Below are positions 8,653 through 16,263 of a DNA stretch of 32,935 bases, piece after piece. The stretch is from Ideonella sp. (lineage in GTDB: Bacteria > Pseudomonadota > Gammaproteobacteria > Burkholderiales > Burkholderiaceae_C), in NCBI GenBank assembly GCA_025458335.1, contig JALOSQ010000030.1, positions 1 through 32,935 of the forward strand, read 5' to 3'. Numbering within the stretch: the first letter of the stretch is position 1; each line of letters opens with the position of its first letter. The translations under genes and the position numbers were made by a program. The notes beneath the pieces were generated by a model. It worked only from the letters and a program-made list of their open reading frames with translations, made no database searches and was not told where the DNA came from.

Positions 8653-8859
8653 ATGGGCATCTTCCGCACGATCATGATGACGCTGGCGGGCACGCTGGGC
8701 GTGATCTCGGCCGTGATGTTCACGATCTACATCGTCCGCGGCGACGACGAGTGGATGCCACGCGCCAGGGCCTTCGGCCGCTGGTGCTGGGCCGCCGTGC
8801 TGGTGTGGTTCAACATCGAGATCTGGCGCCACGTGGCGCTGATCATCATCAACTGGTGA
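8653..8859 (+). CDS. Small membrane protein (68 residues)
   Basis: The product begins MGIFRTIMMTLAGTLGVISAV and has two predicted transmembrane segments, at about residues 6-28 and 44-66, with a charged loop RGDDEWMPRARAFGR between. No family is recognised. It lies 53 bases after the previous small gene and may be part of the lpxC transcript. Its 3' end overlaps the 3' end of the convergent yqiA-like gene by 11 bases, so the strands read through each other's stop codons with no room for a terminator between them. Confidence 0.65.
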   Translation: MGIFRTIMMTLAGTLGVISAVMFTIYIVRGDDEWMPRARAFGRWCWAAVLVWFNIEIWRHVALIIINW

Positions 8860-9469
8860 GGCCGAGGAAGCCCAGCACCCTGGGCAGGTGGCGCTCGAAG
8901 TCCGACAGCGCGTGGTCGCCGCCCTCGAGCAGCACTATCTGACAGGCAGCGTAGCGGGCCGCCATCTCGCGCCAGTCGAGCAGTTCGTCGCCCTTGGCGA
9001 TCACCGCCAGCGTGCGGTCCGGGCGGGTGATGGCCGGCGGCCGCATCGCATCCAGCGCCTGCACGTCGGCGGCCGTGAAGTGGAACCGCTCGTCGGAATG
9101 CCAGGCCTGGACCTCGCCGATCCAGGAGGCCAGGTCACGCGCCGGTTCCACGGCCGGGTTCAGCACGACCGAACGGCAGCCGATCGCCTCGGCCACGACG
9201 GTTGCGTAGAAGCCGCCGAGCGAGCTGCCGATCACCCCGATCGCGTCGGCGGCCCCAGCGGCCCCTGCACCCCCGAGCGCCACCTGCCAGCTGGCGAGCC
9301 GCTCGCGCACCAGCGCGATGGCTTCGGCCGGTGACGGCGGCAGCTGCGGGCACCACCAGGTCACCCCGGGCCGGTGCGCCGCGATCCAGGCACCGGTCAT
9401 GCGGGCCTTGAACGACTGCGGCGACGACCGGAAGCCGTGAAGGTACAGCAGGTGCGAGACCGGGGCCAT
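8849..9469 (-). CDS. YqiA-like esterase (alpha/beta hydrolase)
   Basis: The protein has 206 residues from ATG 9469. A TTG four codons upstream (9481) is a possible but less likely start. It matches the YqiA/UPF0227 esterase group: oxyanion motif YLHGF at the start, nucleophile serine in GSSLGG, acid residue in AKGDELLDW and catalytic histidine in GGDHAL. Members hydrolyse short acyl esters (E. coli YqiA prefers palmitoyl-CoA and p-nitrophenyl esters); the natural substrate here is unknown. It is 48 bases downstream of mpl on the same strand, probably one transcript. I recall YqiA as linked to ParE in gammaproteobacteria; that link is absent here. Confidence 0.85.
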   Translation of the reverse strand: MAPVSHLLYLHGFRSSPQSFKARMTGAWIAAHRPGVTWWCPQLPPSPAEAIALVRERLASWQVALGGAGAAGAADAIGVIGSSLGGFYATVVAEAIGCRSVVLNPAVEPARDLASWIGEVQAWHSDERFHFTAADVQALDAMRPPAITRPDRTLAVIAKGDELLDWREMAARYAACQIVLLEGGDHALSDFERHLPRVLGFLGLTS

Positions 9470-9517
9470 GGGTCGACGCAACGGGCAAGCCGGTGACGGC
9501 GCGGCCGTGGTGGGCGT

Positions 9518-10915
9518 TCAGGCGGCGCGCCGCTGCAAGGCCTCGAGCAGGCGTCCGTGCACCCCGCCAAAGCCGCCGTTGCTCATGCACACCACGTGGT
9601 CGCCGGGCCGTGCGGCTGCCGCCACACGCTCCACCAGTCGATCGAGGTGGTCGTGCACCTCGGCCAGGGCCCCGAGGGGCCGCAAGGCTTCGCGCGGGTC
9701 CCAGCCGAGGCCGGCCGCGAGGCAGAACGAGAGGTCGGCGCCCTCCAGGGCCCACGGCAACTGCGCCTTCATCGCCCCGAGCTTCATCGTGTTCGAGCGC
9801 GGCTCGAACACCGCCAGGATGCGCGCGTCGCCGTCCTCCGGCCGGTCGGCCTCCAGGCGGCGGCGCAAGCCGTCGATGGTCGTGCGGATCGCCGTGGGAT
9901 GGTGGGCGAAGTCGTCGTAGACGCGCACGCCGTGCGCCTCGCCCCGCAACTCGAGGCGGCGGCGCACGTTATCGAAGCGCGCGAGCGAGCGCGCTGCCGA
10001 CTCGGGTGGCACGCCGAGGGCCTCCGCCGCCGCGATCGCCGCGAGCGCATTGAGCTGGTTGTGCTCGCCGAGCAATCCCCAGTCGACGCGCCCGACCTTG
10101 AGGCTGCCGCGCAGCACGTCGAACGCGTGCGGCTCGCCGCGGGCACGCCAGGCCCCGGGCTCCTCCTTGCGGGCGCCGAAGCGGACCACCTCGCTCCAGC
10201 AGCCCTGCGAGAGGACGCGCTTGAGCGATTCCTCCCGGGCATTCACCACCAGGCGACCGCCGCTCGGCACGGTGCGCACGAGGTGGTGGAACTGGCGCTC
10301 GATCGCCGCCAGGTCGTCGAAGATGTCCGCGTGGTCGAACTCGAGGTTGTTGAGGATCGCCGTGCGCGGCCGGTAGTGGACGAACTTGCTGCGCTTGTCG
10401 AAGAACGCGGTGTCGTACTCGTCGGCCTCGATCACGAACGGGGCGGGCCTCGCGCCGGCCGCTCGTCCCAGCCGCGCGGACACCCCGAAGTTCATGGGCA
10501 CGCCGCCGACGAGGAAACCCGGCTCGAGTCCCGCGTCGTGCAGGATCCACGCGAGCATGGAGGTCGTCGTCGTCTTGCCGTGCGTGCCGGCGACGGCGAG
10601 CACGTGGCGCCCGGCGAGCACCTGCTCGGCCAGCCACTGCGGGCCGCTTGTGTAGCGCGCGCCCGCGTCGAGGATGGCCTCCATCAGCGGGTTGCCGCGC
10701 GAGACGACGTTGCCCACGACGAACACGTCGGGTGCCAGGCCGAGTTGCGACGCATCCCAACCCTCGACCAGGTCGATGCCCAGCGAGCGCAGCTGGTCGC
10801 TCATCGGGGGGTACACGTTGGCGTCGCAGCCGGTCACGCGGTGCCCGGCTTCGCGCGCCAGGGCGGCCACGCCGCCCATGAAGGTGCCGCAGATGCCGAG
10901 GATGTGCAGGTGCAT
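9518..10915 (-). CDS. mpl: Mpl, UDP-N-acetylmuramate:murein tripeptide ligase
   Basis: The protein has 465 residues. Mpl joins recycled L-Ala-gamma-D-Glu-meso-Dap peptide to UDP-MurNAc in the cytoplasm, bypassing MurC, MurD and MurE. It starts MHLHILGICGTFMGGVAALA, the hallmark that separates Mpl from MurC (which has GVGGAGMSG at that place). The P-loop [10 protein letters not shown] is at 110-119, EADEYDTAFFDKRSKF and NLEFDHADIFDD follow, and the C-terminal domain has DDFAHHPTAI and FEPRSNTMKLG. ATG 10915 is chosen because the Rossmann loop begins there and a TAGAAT box ends five bases upstream; the longer frame upstream is arginine-rich noise. The gene is divergent from the membrane-protein gene at 10996. 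Confidence 0.95.
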   Translation of the reverse strand: MHLHILGICGTFMGGVAALAREAGHRVTGCDANVYPPMSDQLRSLGIDLVEGWDASQLGLAPDVFVVGNVVSRGNPLMEAILDAGARYTSGPQWLAEQVLAGRHVLAVAGTHGKTTTTSMLAWILHDAGLEPGFLVGGVPMNFGVSARLGRAAGARPAPFVIEADEYDTAFFDKRSKFVHYRPRTAILNNLEFDHADIFDDLAAIERQFHHLVRTVPSGGRLVVNAREESLKRVLSQGCWSEVVRFGARKEEPGAWRARGEPHAFDVLRGSLKVGRVDWGLLGEHNQLNALAAIAAAEALGVPPESAARSLARFDNVRRRLELRGEAHGVRVYDDFAHHPTAIRTTIDGLRRRLEADRPEDGDARILAVFEPRSNTMKLGAMKAQLPWALEGADLSFCLAAGLGWDPREALRPLGALAEVHDHLDRLVERVAAAARPGDHVVCMSNGGFGGVHGRLLEALQRRAA

Positions 10916-10920
10916 GCCGG

Positions 10921-10926
10921 ATTCTA
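10921..10926 (-). promoter_or_regulatory. -10 box TAGAAT of mpl, leaderless-type promoter
   Basis: On the minus strand CTAGAATCCGGC leads straight into the ATG, with five bases between the hexamer and the start codon. There is no ribosome site. The arrangement repeats that of lpxC. Confidence 0.55.
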
Positions 10927-10981
10927 GGAGCCGGCCCCGCGGCCTTCGCCGAGGCGCAGCCCGGCCTCGCGAGCCGGCCGG

Positions 10982-10987
10982 CACAAT
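10982..10987 (+). promoter_or_regulatory. Putative -10 box CACAAT before the 10996 membrane-protein gene
   Basis: CACAAT ends eight bases before the ATG at 10996, again leaving almost no leader. It shares an 80-base divergent spacer with the mpl promoter. The same hexamer appears upstream of the acyltransferase gene on the minus strand (13862-13867). Confidence 0.4.
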
Positions 10988-10995
10988 GCCCGGGC

Positions 10996-11415
10996 ATGTT
11001 CGAGTGGATCGTCACCCACCCCGTGGCCTACCCGGCGCTCGAGGTCGTGCACATCCTCGGCATTGCCCTGCTGGTGGGGAACCTGGTGCTGCTCGAGACG
11101 CGGGTCTGGGGCCTGAACGCCGGCCTGCACCTCGAGCCGTTGGCGCGAGCCACGCTGGTGCTGGCGGTCGGAGGCTTCGGGCTGGCGCTGGCCAGCGGTC
11201 TGCTCATGTTCGCGTCGAATCCGTGGGAGTTGATCGCCAACCGGTCCTTCGTGGTCAAGATGGGGCTGCTCACGCTGGCGGGTGGCAACGCCGCGCTGTT
11301 CCATGCCCGCGGCGGCGTGCGCAAGCCCGACCGGATCGCGAGGGCTCAGACCGCACTGTCCCTCGCGCTGTGGATCGCGGTCATCATCGCGGGCCGGTGG
11401 ATCGCCTATATCTGA
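10996..11415 (+). CDS. Four-helix membrane protein, possibly DUF6644 family
   Basis: The protein has 139 residues with four hydrophobic segments at about 13-34, 52-72, 84-104 and 118-136. Histidines (H8, H19, H45, H103) lie at or near helix ends, which could suggest haem or metal binding, but that is inference. It begins MFEWIVTHPVAYPALEVVHILGIALL, a pattern I associate with DUF6644-like proteins, though I cannot confirm the family. The next gene, a secreted DUF6152-like protein, starts 14 bases downstream with its own good ribosome site, so the two probably form an operon and may act together in or at the inner membrane. Confidence 0.75.
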   Translation: MFEWIVTHPVAYPALEVVHILGIALLVGNLVLLETRVWGLNAGLHLEPLARATLVLAVGGFGLALASGLLMFASNPWELIANRSFVVKMGLLTLAGGNAALFHARGGVRKPDRIARAQTALSLALWIAVIIAGRWIAYI

Positions 11416-11429
11416 CAAGGAGCACGACG

Positions 11430-11912
11430 ATGCAACGCCGCACCTGGATCGCCGCCTTCGGCGCCTGGCCTCTGGCCGGGTGGTGGCCCGCGACGGCCCT
11501 GGCCCACCACGGCTGGAGCAGCTTCGACCTCGCGCGACCGATCTACCTCGAGGGCAAGGCACGCCGGGTGGTCTGGCGCAACCCGCACGCCGAACTCGAC
11601 CTCGAGATCGATCCGGCCCTCAAGCTGCCGGCCGATCTGGGCCGGCGCACGCCGCCGCCGCAGTCGGCGTCGGTCGACGGCGCCCGCGTGCTCGGCGACG
11701 CGCGCCTGCCGACCCGCCAGGACCGTGTCTGGCGCGTCGAACTCGCGCCGCTGACCCGGATGCAGGCGTGGCAGGTCCCGCAGATCGCCGACGGCGACAC
11801 GGTCGCCGTCGTGGGGTTCACCTTCGCCGGAGAGCGAGGCGACCCGATCCTGCGGGCCGAGTACCTGTTGCTGGGCCCGCGCATCTACGGCCTGCGGTCG
11901 AGCCCGGCCTGA
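11430..11912 (+). CDS. Secreted DUF6152-like protein
   Basis: The protein has 160 residues. It has an N-terminal signal peptide (basic MQRR, hydrophobic stretch, likely cleavage after ALA at residue 25). The mature part then begins HHGWSSFDLARPIYLEGKARRVVWRNPHAEL. That HHGW start and the VVWRNPHAE strand are what I know from DUF6152 proteins, small periplasmic domains of unknown function often encoded near copper or redox-related genes. The paired histidines at the mature N-terminus could bind metal (inference). AAGGAG at 11417-11422 gives a strong ribosome site 7 bases before the ATG. It is convergent with the glycosyltransferase gene, 48 bases apart. Confidence 0.8.
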   Translation: MQRRTWIAAFGAWPLAGWWPATALAHHGWSSFDLARPIYLEGKARRVVWRNPHAELDLEIDPALKLPADLGRRTPPPQSASVDGARVLGDARLPTRQDRVWRVELAPLTRMQAWQVPQIADGDTVAVVGFTFAGERGDPILRAEYLLLGPRIYGLRSSPA

Positions 11913-11960
11913 GTACGCCGGCACGGCGGGGCGGCGCGTCGCCGGGCGTCGGCGCGTGCT

Positions 11961-13232
11961 TCAGGTGGCGGCGGGCCCCGGCAGGGCGATGCGGGGTGAC
12001 GCCCCCGCCAGCAGGTCTGCAAAGCGCTGGGCGAGCACCGGGTACGCATGGTGCTGCAGCACGTGGTCCCGCCCCCGCTCCCCCAGCGCCGCCCGTTGCG
12101 CCGGGCTGCACAGCGCGAGCGTGCGCACCGCCGCGGCGACGGCCGCAGGCGACTCGGGCTGCACGGTGAGGCCGCATCCGGCTTCCGCAACGAGGTCGTT
12201 TCCCGCCTCGATCGCGTGCACGACCGGCCGCGCCGCCAGCATGCACTGCAGCAGCCTCGTCGGCGCCAACCCGAAGCGGTGCAGCGGCGCGCGTCGCCAG
12301 CCGACGAAGGCGATGTCCACCTCGCGCCAGAACGCCGGCAGCTGCGCCGCGGGCACCGCGGGGAACAACGCGACCTGCTGCAGCCCGCCCGCCTCGACGC
12401 GGGCCAGCAGGCGCTCGCGATCCGACCCGTCGCCGGCCATGACGATCGAGACCGGCTCGTGCCGCAGTTCGATGGCGGCGTCGAGCAGGACGTCAAGCGC
12501 CGAGGCCGGATCGTGCGGCCCGGCGTAACCCACCACGAGTCGACCCTCGCCGCGCAGGCGGCGCAGCCAGGCCGCCAGGGCCTCGTTCTGCAGGGGCTGG
12601 CCGTGCCGTGCCACGCGGTCAGCCACGATGCCGTTGGGGATCACGTGCAGCCTCGACAGGTCCAGCCCATGCGCTGCCAGGTGCTCGCCGAGCCGCGGAC
12701 GCACCGACACGACCAGGTCGGCCTCGCGGCAGGCCAGGTCCTCGGCCCACTGGCAGGCCCGCACGAAGGGGTGAGAGGGCGACAGCCCGCCCACCTCCAC
12801 CGGCACGAGCGGCCACGGATCGTGGACCTCGTGCACCCATCGGGCGCCGGCCAGCCGGGCGATGCGCTGCGCCACGGGCACGTCCAGCGGCACCGTGCTC
12901 GAGGCGATCACCGCATCGGGCGCGAAGCGGCGCGCCAGGCGCGGGGCATCACGCCACAGGCCCGACAGGAAGGCTGCCAGGTTCAGCGCGCGCCGGGGGC
13001 CCTGCCCGGCATAGGCCGGGGTCGGCATCCAGCGGTACTCGACCCCGTCGATCATCTCGCGCCGCACACGCCATCCGATGACGGGTTGCCGGTCGCGCAC
13101 GTGCGAGTACGACGCGGCCACCACCTGGACCCGATGCCCCGCGCGCACCCACTCGCGGGCGAGGTGGTAGGGGCGCAACTGCTGCCCATGCCGCGGCGAG
13201 CCGGCGTGCAGGTTGAGCAGCAGGATGTTCAT
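11961..13232 (-). CDS. GT4-type glycosyltransferase
   Basis: The protein has 423 residues and a GT-B fold of the GT4 family. The N-terminal part starts MNILLLNLHAGSPRHGQQLRPYHLAREW, typical of WbuB-like enzymes. The C-terminal donor domain shows VGYAGPHDPASALDVLL, VMAGDGSDRERLL and FGLAPTRLLQCMLAARPVV, followed by GCGLTV. The usual EXXE-type donor motif is reduced: the region reads LAPTRLLQCM instead of the common xxPxKxxEYMA, so the second acidic residue is replaced. Such enzymes add sugars to O-antigen or exopolysaccharide precursors in the cytoplasm. Its ATG overlaps the stop of the acyltransferase upstream by four bases, so the pair is co-translated. Confidence 0.88.
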   Translation of the reverse strand: MNILLLNLHAGSPRHGQQLRPYHLAREWVRAGHRVQVVAASYSHVRDRQPVIGWRVRREMIDGVEYRWMPTPAYAGQGPRRALNLAAFLSGLWRDAPRLARRFAPDAVIASSTVPLDVPVAQRIARLAGARWVHEVHDPWPLVPVEVGGLSPSHPFVRACQWAEDLACREADLVVSVRPRLGEHLAAHGLDLSRLHVIPNGIVADRVARHGQPLQNEALAAWLRRLRGEGRLVVGYAGPHDPASALDVLLDAAIELRHEPVSIVMAGDGSDRERLLARVEAGGLQQVALFPAVPAAQLPAFWREVDIAFVGWRRAPLHRFGLAPTRLLQCMLAARPVVHAIEAGNDLVAEAGCGLTVQPESPAAVAAAVRTLALCSPAQRAALGERGRDHVLQHHAYPVLAQRFADLLAGASPRIALPGPAAT

Positions 13233-13831
13233 CCGGGTCGGCGCGGCGCGGCCCAGGCCTCGTAAGCCTCGCGCCAGGCGGGATGGGCGTCGAGCCAGCG
13301 CGCGTCGCTCGCGCGCGTGTCGCCGACGATCACCGCGGGGCTGCCGGCAATCACCGCGAAGTCGGGGAACTCGCCACGAACGCGGCTGTGCGAGGCCACG
13401 AGGCAGCCCCGCCCGAGCCGGGTGTTGGCCTCGATCGTCGTGTGCGGCCCGATGAAGCAGTAGGCACCGATGTGCACCGGCCCCTTGACGAAGCCGATGC
13501 GCTCGTCGGGCGGGGTCACCGCATACGCCCGCCCCATCAGCCGCTGGCTGCGGTGCGAGCTGTGGGTGACGATGCTGACGAAGTTGGTGATCTGCACGCC
13601 TTCTTCGATGCGCACGCCGTGCAGCGCCTCGATGTAGTTGAAGTGGCCGATGAAGACGTGGTCGCCGAGATCGAGACCGTCCTCGTGCTCGAGGCAGGTC
13701 GACGGCGACAGGCGGGTGAGCGGGAGCGGGTCGCCGCCGCGCGAGACTTCGCCGAACACGATGTCGAACAGCAACCAGCGCGCGAGGCGGCGCCGCCAGC
13801 GGTTGACGAGCGAACGGATCCGAAGCGACAT
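13229..13831 (-). CDS. Left-handed beta-helix acyltransferase (sugar O-acetyltransferase type)
   Basis: The protein has 200 residues. After a basic N-terminal helix it shows imperfect hexapeptide repeats: GDHVFIGHFNYIEALHGVRIEEGVQITNF and VHIGAYCFIGPHTTIEANTRLGRGCLVASHSRV. The family ending VIAGSPAVIVG follows. H90 in VTHSSH is in the position of the catalytic histidine of WbbJ/NodL-type acetyltransferases. The likely role is O-acetylation of a surface sugar with acetyl-CoA. It is first in a two-gene operon with the glycosyltransferase, divergent from lysS across 131 bases. No other polysaccharide genes are near, so the pair is an isolated glycan-decoration unit. Confidence 0.85.
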   Translation of the reverse strand: MSLRIRSLVNRWRRRLARWLLFDIVFGEVSRGGDPLPLTRLSPSTCLEHEDGLDLGDHVFIGHFNYIEALHGVRIEEGVQITNFVSIVTHSSHRSQRLMGRAYAVTPPDERIGFVKGPVHIGAYCFIGPHTTIEANTRLGRGCLVASHSRVRGEFPDFAVIAGSPAVIVGDTRASDARWLDAHPAWREAYEAWAAPRRPG

Positions 13832-13861
13832 CGGCAGGCGGCGGCAGGCGTGGGCCGGCCC

Positions 13862-13867
13862 ATTGTG
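13862..13867 (-). promoter_or_regulatory. Putative -10 box CACAAT for the acyltransferase-glycosyltransferase pair
   Basis: On the minus strand CACAAT lies 30 bases before the ATG at 13831. A perfect 6-bp hairpin GGGGCG-CGA-CGCCCC (13869-13883) sits directly beside it in the divergent spacer with lysS. No convincing -35 is seen. Confidence 0.35.
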
Positions 13868-13908
13868 AGGGGCGCGACGCCCCCCGCGGCCAGACCCGAC
13901 CGGGCCCC

Positions 13909-13914
13909 TAGAAT
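13909..13914 (+). promoter_or_regulatory. -10 box TAGAAT of lysS
   Basis: CCTAGAATTT is 48 bases before the lysS ATG, so unlike lpxC and mpl this gene would have a short untranslated leader. The -35 region is not recognisable. Confidence 0.5.
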
Positions 13915-13962
13915 TTCGGGTTCTCCCTCGCCTCGAACGCGGCCCGAGCGCCGTGCACCTTC

Positions 13963-15495
13963 ATGAAGCCCCACGCGCCCGCGGACGCCGCCTCGCCGGC
14001 GGTCGACGAAAACAAGCTCGTTCACGAACGGCGCGAGAAACTCGCCGCGCTGCGCGAGCGTGCCCGCGCGCGCGGCGAGGCCGCGTTCCCGAACGACTTC
14101 AAGCCTCGCCACCATGCCCGCGACCTGCATCGGCTGCACGGCGGAAAGGCCGCCGAGGACCTCGAGGCCGAGGCGGTGCCCGTCTCCGTGGCGGGCCGGC
14201 TGATGCTCAAGCGGGTGATGGGCAAGGCGAGCTTCGGCACGCTGCAGGACGCCACCGGGCGCCTGCAGTTGTTCGTGTCGGTCGACGCGCTCGGCGCGGA
14301 AGCCTACGACGGCTTCAAGCATGGCGACCTCGGCGACATCCTCGGGGCCGAGGGCACGCTGTTCAAGACCCGGACCGGCGAGCTGTCGGTCAAGGTGACC
14401 ACGCTGCGCCTGCTCACCAAGAGCCTGCGCCCGCTGCCGGACAAGTTCCACGGCATGGCCGACCAGGAGCAGAAGTACCGCCAGCGCTATGTCGACCTGA
14501 TCACCGACGAGGAGGCGCGCGCACGCTTCGCGGCCCGCAGCAAGGCCGTCTCCTCGATCCGCCAGTTCATGGTCGAGCACGGCTTCCTCGAGGTCGAGAC
14601 GCCGATGCTGCAGCCGATCCCCGGGGGCGCCAACGCACGGCCCTTCGTGACGCACCACAACGCGCTCGACCAGGCGATGTACCTGCGCATCGCGCCGGAG
14701 CTCTACCTCAAGCGCCTGCTGGTGGGCGGGTTCGAGCGGGTCTTCGAGATCAACCGCAACTTCCGCAACGAGGGGATCAGCGTCCGGCACAACCCCGAGT
14801 TCACGATGATGGAGTTCTACGCCGCGTACTGGAACCACCGCGACGTGATGGACTACACCGAGGCGCTGCTGCGGCACGCCGCGCGCACGGCCACCGGCTC
14901 GGCGGTGCTGCCGTACGGCGGGCGCACGGTCGACCTCGACCAGCCCTTCGCCCGGTTGTCGGTGCGAGACGCGCTCGTCGCCCACGCGGGCGTGTCCGCC
15001 GACGAGGCCGGTGACGCGGCCGTCCTGCACGCGCGGCTCAAGGCGCTCGGCGAGGAACCGCCGGCGCACTGGACCCTCGCCGAGCTCCAGTTCGGCCTGT
15101 TCGAAGCCGTGGTCGAGGACCAGCTCTGGAACCCGACCTTCATCATCGACTATCCGGTCGAGGTGTCGCCGCTCGCGCGCGCCAGCGATGCCGACCCGAC
15201 GATCACCGAGCGCTTCGAGCTGTTCATCACCGGCCGTGAGATCGCCAACGGCTTCTCGGAACTCAATGACGCCGAGGACCAGGCGGCCCGCTTCCAGGCG
15301 CAGGTGGCCAACAAGGCCGCCGGGGACGAGGAGGCGATGTACTACGACGCCGACTTCATCCGCGCGCTCGAGGTGGGCATGCCGCCGGCAGGCGGCTGCG
15401 GCATCGGCATCGACCGGCTGGTCATGCTGCTCACCGACAGCCCGAGCATCCGCGACGTGATCCTGTTCCCGGCCCTGCGGCGCGAATCGGCCTGA
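13963..15495 (+). CDS. lysS: LysS, class II lysyl-tRNA synthetase
   Basis: The protein has 510 residues, the normal length. It charges tRNA-Lys in the cytoplasm. The N-terminal helix and OB-fold anticodon-binding domain (about residues 60-170) include [21 protein letters not shown]. Motif 1 is in [10 protein letters not shown], motif 2 is [20 protein letters not shown] followed by TMMEFY, and motif 3 is [20 protein letters not shown] near the C-terminus. The ATG at 13963 is the first in the frame and is followed by an alanine-rich, probably disordered leader before the helix [21 protein letters not shown]. No strong ribosome site is visible. Nothing points to horizontal transfer. Confidence 0.97.
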   Translation: MKPHAPADAASPAVDENKLVHERREKLAALRERARARGEAAFPNDFKPRHHARDLHRLHGGKAAEDLEAEAVPVSVAGRLMLKRVMGKASFGTLQDATGRLQLFVSVDALGAEAYDGFKHGDLGDILGAEGTLFKTRTGELSVKVTTLRLLTKSLRPLPDKFHGMADQEQKYRQRYVDLITDEEARARFAARSKAVSSIRQFMVEHGFLEVETPMLQPIPGGANARPFVTHHNALDQAMYLRIAPELYLKRLLVGGFERVFEINRNFRNEGISVRHNPEFTMMEFYAAYWNHRDVMDYTEALLRHAARTATGSAVLPYGGRTVDLDQPFARLSVRDALVAHAGVSADEAGDAAVLHARLKALGEEPPAHWTLAELQFGLFEAVVEDQLWNPTFIIDYPVEVSPLARASDADPTITERFELFITGREIANGFSELNDAEDQAARFQAQVANKAAGDEEAMYYDADFIRALEVGMPPAGGCGIGIDRLVMLLTDSPSIRDVILFPALRRESA

Positions 15496-15608
15496 GGGTC
15501 CGCCAGGCGTCGCCGCTGGGCGGGATCGGCGAATCCCCCACCCCCGCAGCCACCGCCGCGCGGGCACCATCGGACACGCACCGTCCCTGGGGGCGCCGGA
15601 GGTTCCGC

Positions 15609-16199
15609 ATGCCGCCGCGACTGGCCAGCCTCGCCGAGATCGACACCGCCATCTGGCGGGAGTTGAGCGCCGCCGCGACCGACCGCGAGCACGAGTGGCG
15701 AGAAATCGTGCTCGCGACGACCGATGGCGAGGTCGGCGACGCCCGGACCGTGGTGCTGCGGGAGGTCGAGCCCGCGGCTCACCTGCTGCGCATCTACACC
15801 GACGAGCGGTCCGGCAAGGTGCTGCAGCTGCGGCGTCATCCGAGGGGCACGCTGCTGGCCTGGTCGCGGAAACGCAGCTGGCAACTGCGCTGCCGGGTGT
15901 CGTTGTCGTTGCTCGCCTCGGGACTGGCCGTGTCGTCGCGCTGGGCGCGCATCCGCCTGTCGCCGGGCGCGCGCGACTACCTGTCGCCCTTGCCGCCCGG
16001 CACGCCGGTCGCGCAGGCGCCCTCGGCCGACGCGCCGGATCGACCCCTCGGCTCGCCGCTGCGCGACAGCCCGGTCGAGCGGAGCGCGTTCGCCGTGATC
16101 GAGGCCCAGGTGCTGTCCTGGGACTGGCTCGAGCTGCACCCTCAGGGACACCGACGGGCCCGCTTCGATCCGGCCGGCGGCCGCTGGCTGCAGCCCTGA
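15609..16199 (+). CDS. Pyridoxamine 5'-phosphate oxidase-like flavin-binding protein
   Basis: The protein has 196 residues with a split-barrel FMN-binding domain. The signature is GEVGDARTVVLREV followed by LLRIYTDERSGKVLQLRRHPRGTLLAWSRKRSWQLR, the phosphate- and flavin-contact strands of PNPOx-like proteins. The C-terminal WDWLELHPQGHRRARF matches the end of the Alr4036-type group rather than true PdxH, which ends in a conserved RLXP. The function is unknown; binding of FMN or F420-like cofactor is expected but not shown. GGAGG (15598-15602) gives a good ribosome site. The next gene starts 64 bases downstream on the same strand. Confidence 0.82.
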   Translation: MPPRLASLAEIDTAIWRELSAAATDREHEWREIVLATTDGEVGDARTVVLREVEPAAHLLRIYTDERSGKVLQLRRHPRGTLLAWSRKRSWQLRCRVSLSLLASGLAVSSRWARIRLSPGARDYLSPLPPGTPVAQAPSADAPDRPLGSPLRDSPVERSAFAVIEAQVLSWDWLELHPQGHRRARFDPAGGRWLQP

Positions 16200-16263
16200 A
16201 CCACGCGCGAGCGGGTCCTGCAGGCGAAGCACCAGCCCCGTCGACGGCCCCAGGCCCCTTCGC

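Noticed and set aside
15496-15608. tRNA or small RNA in the gap after lysS
   Set aside because: No cloverleaf or conserved structure found; only GC-rich short inverted repeats and a ribosome site at its end.
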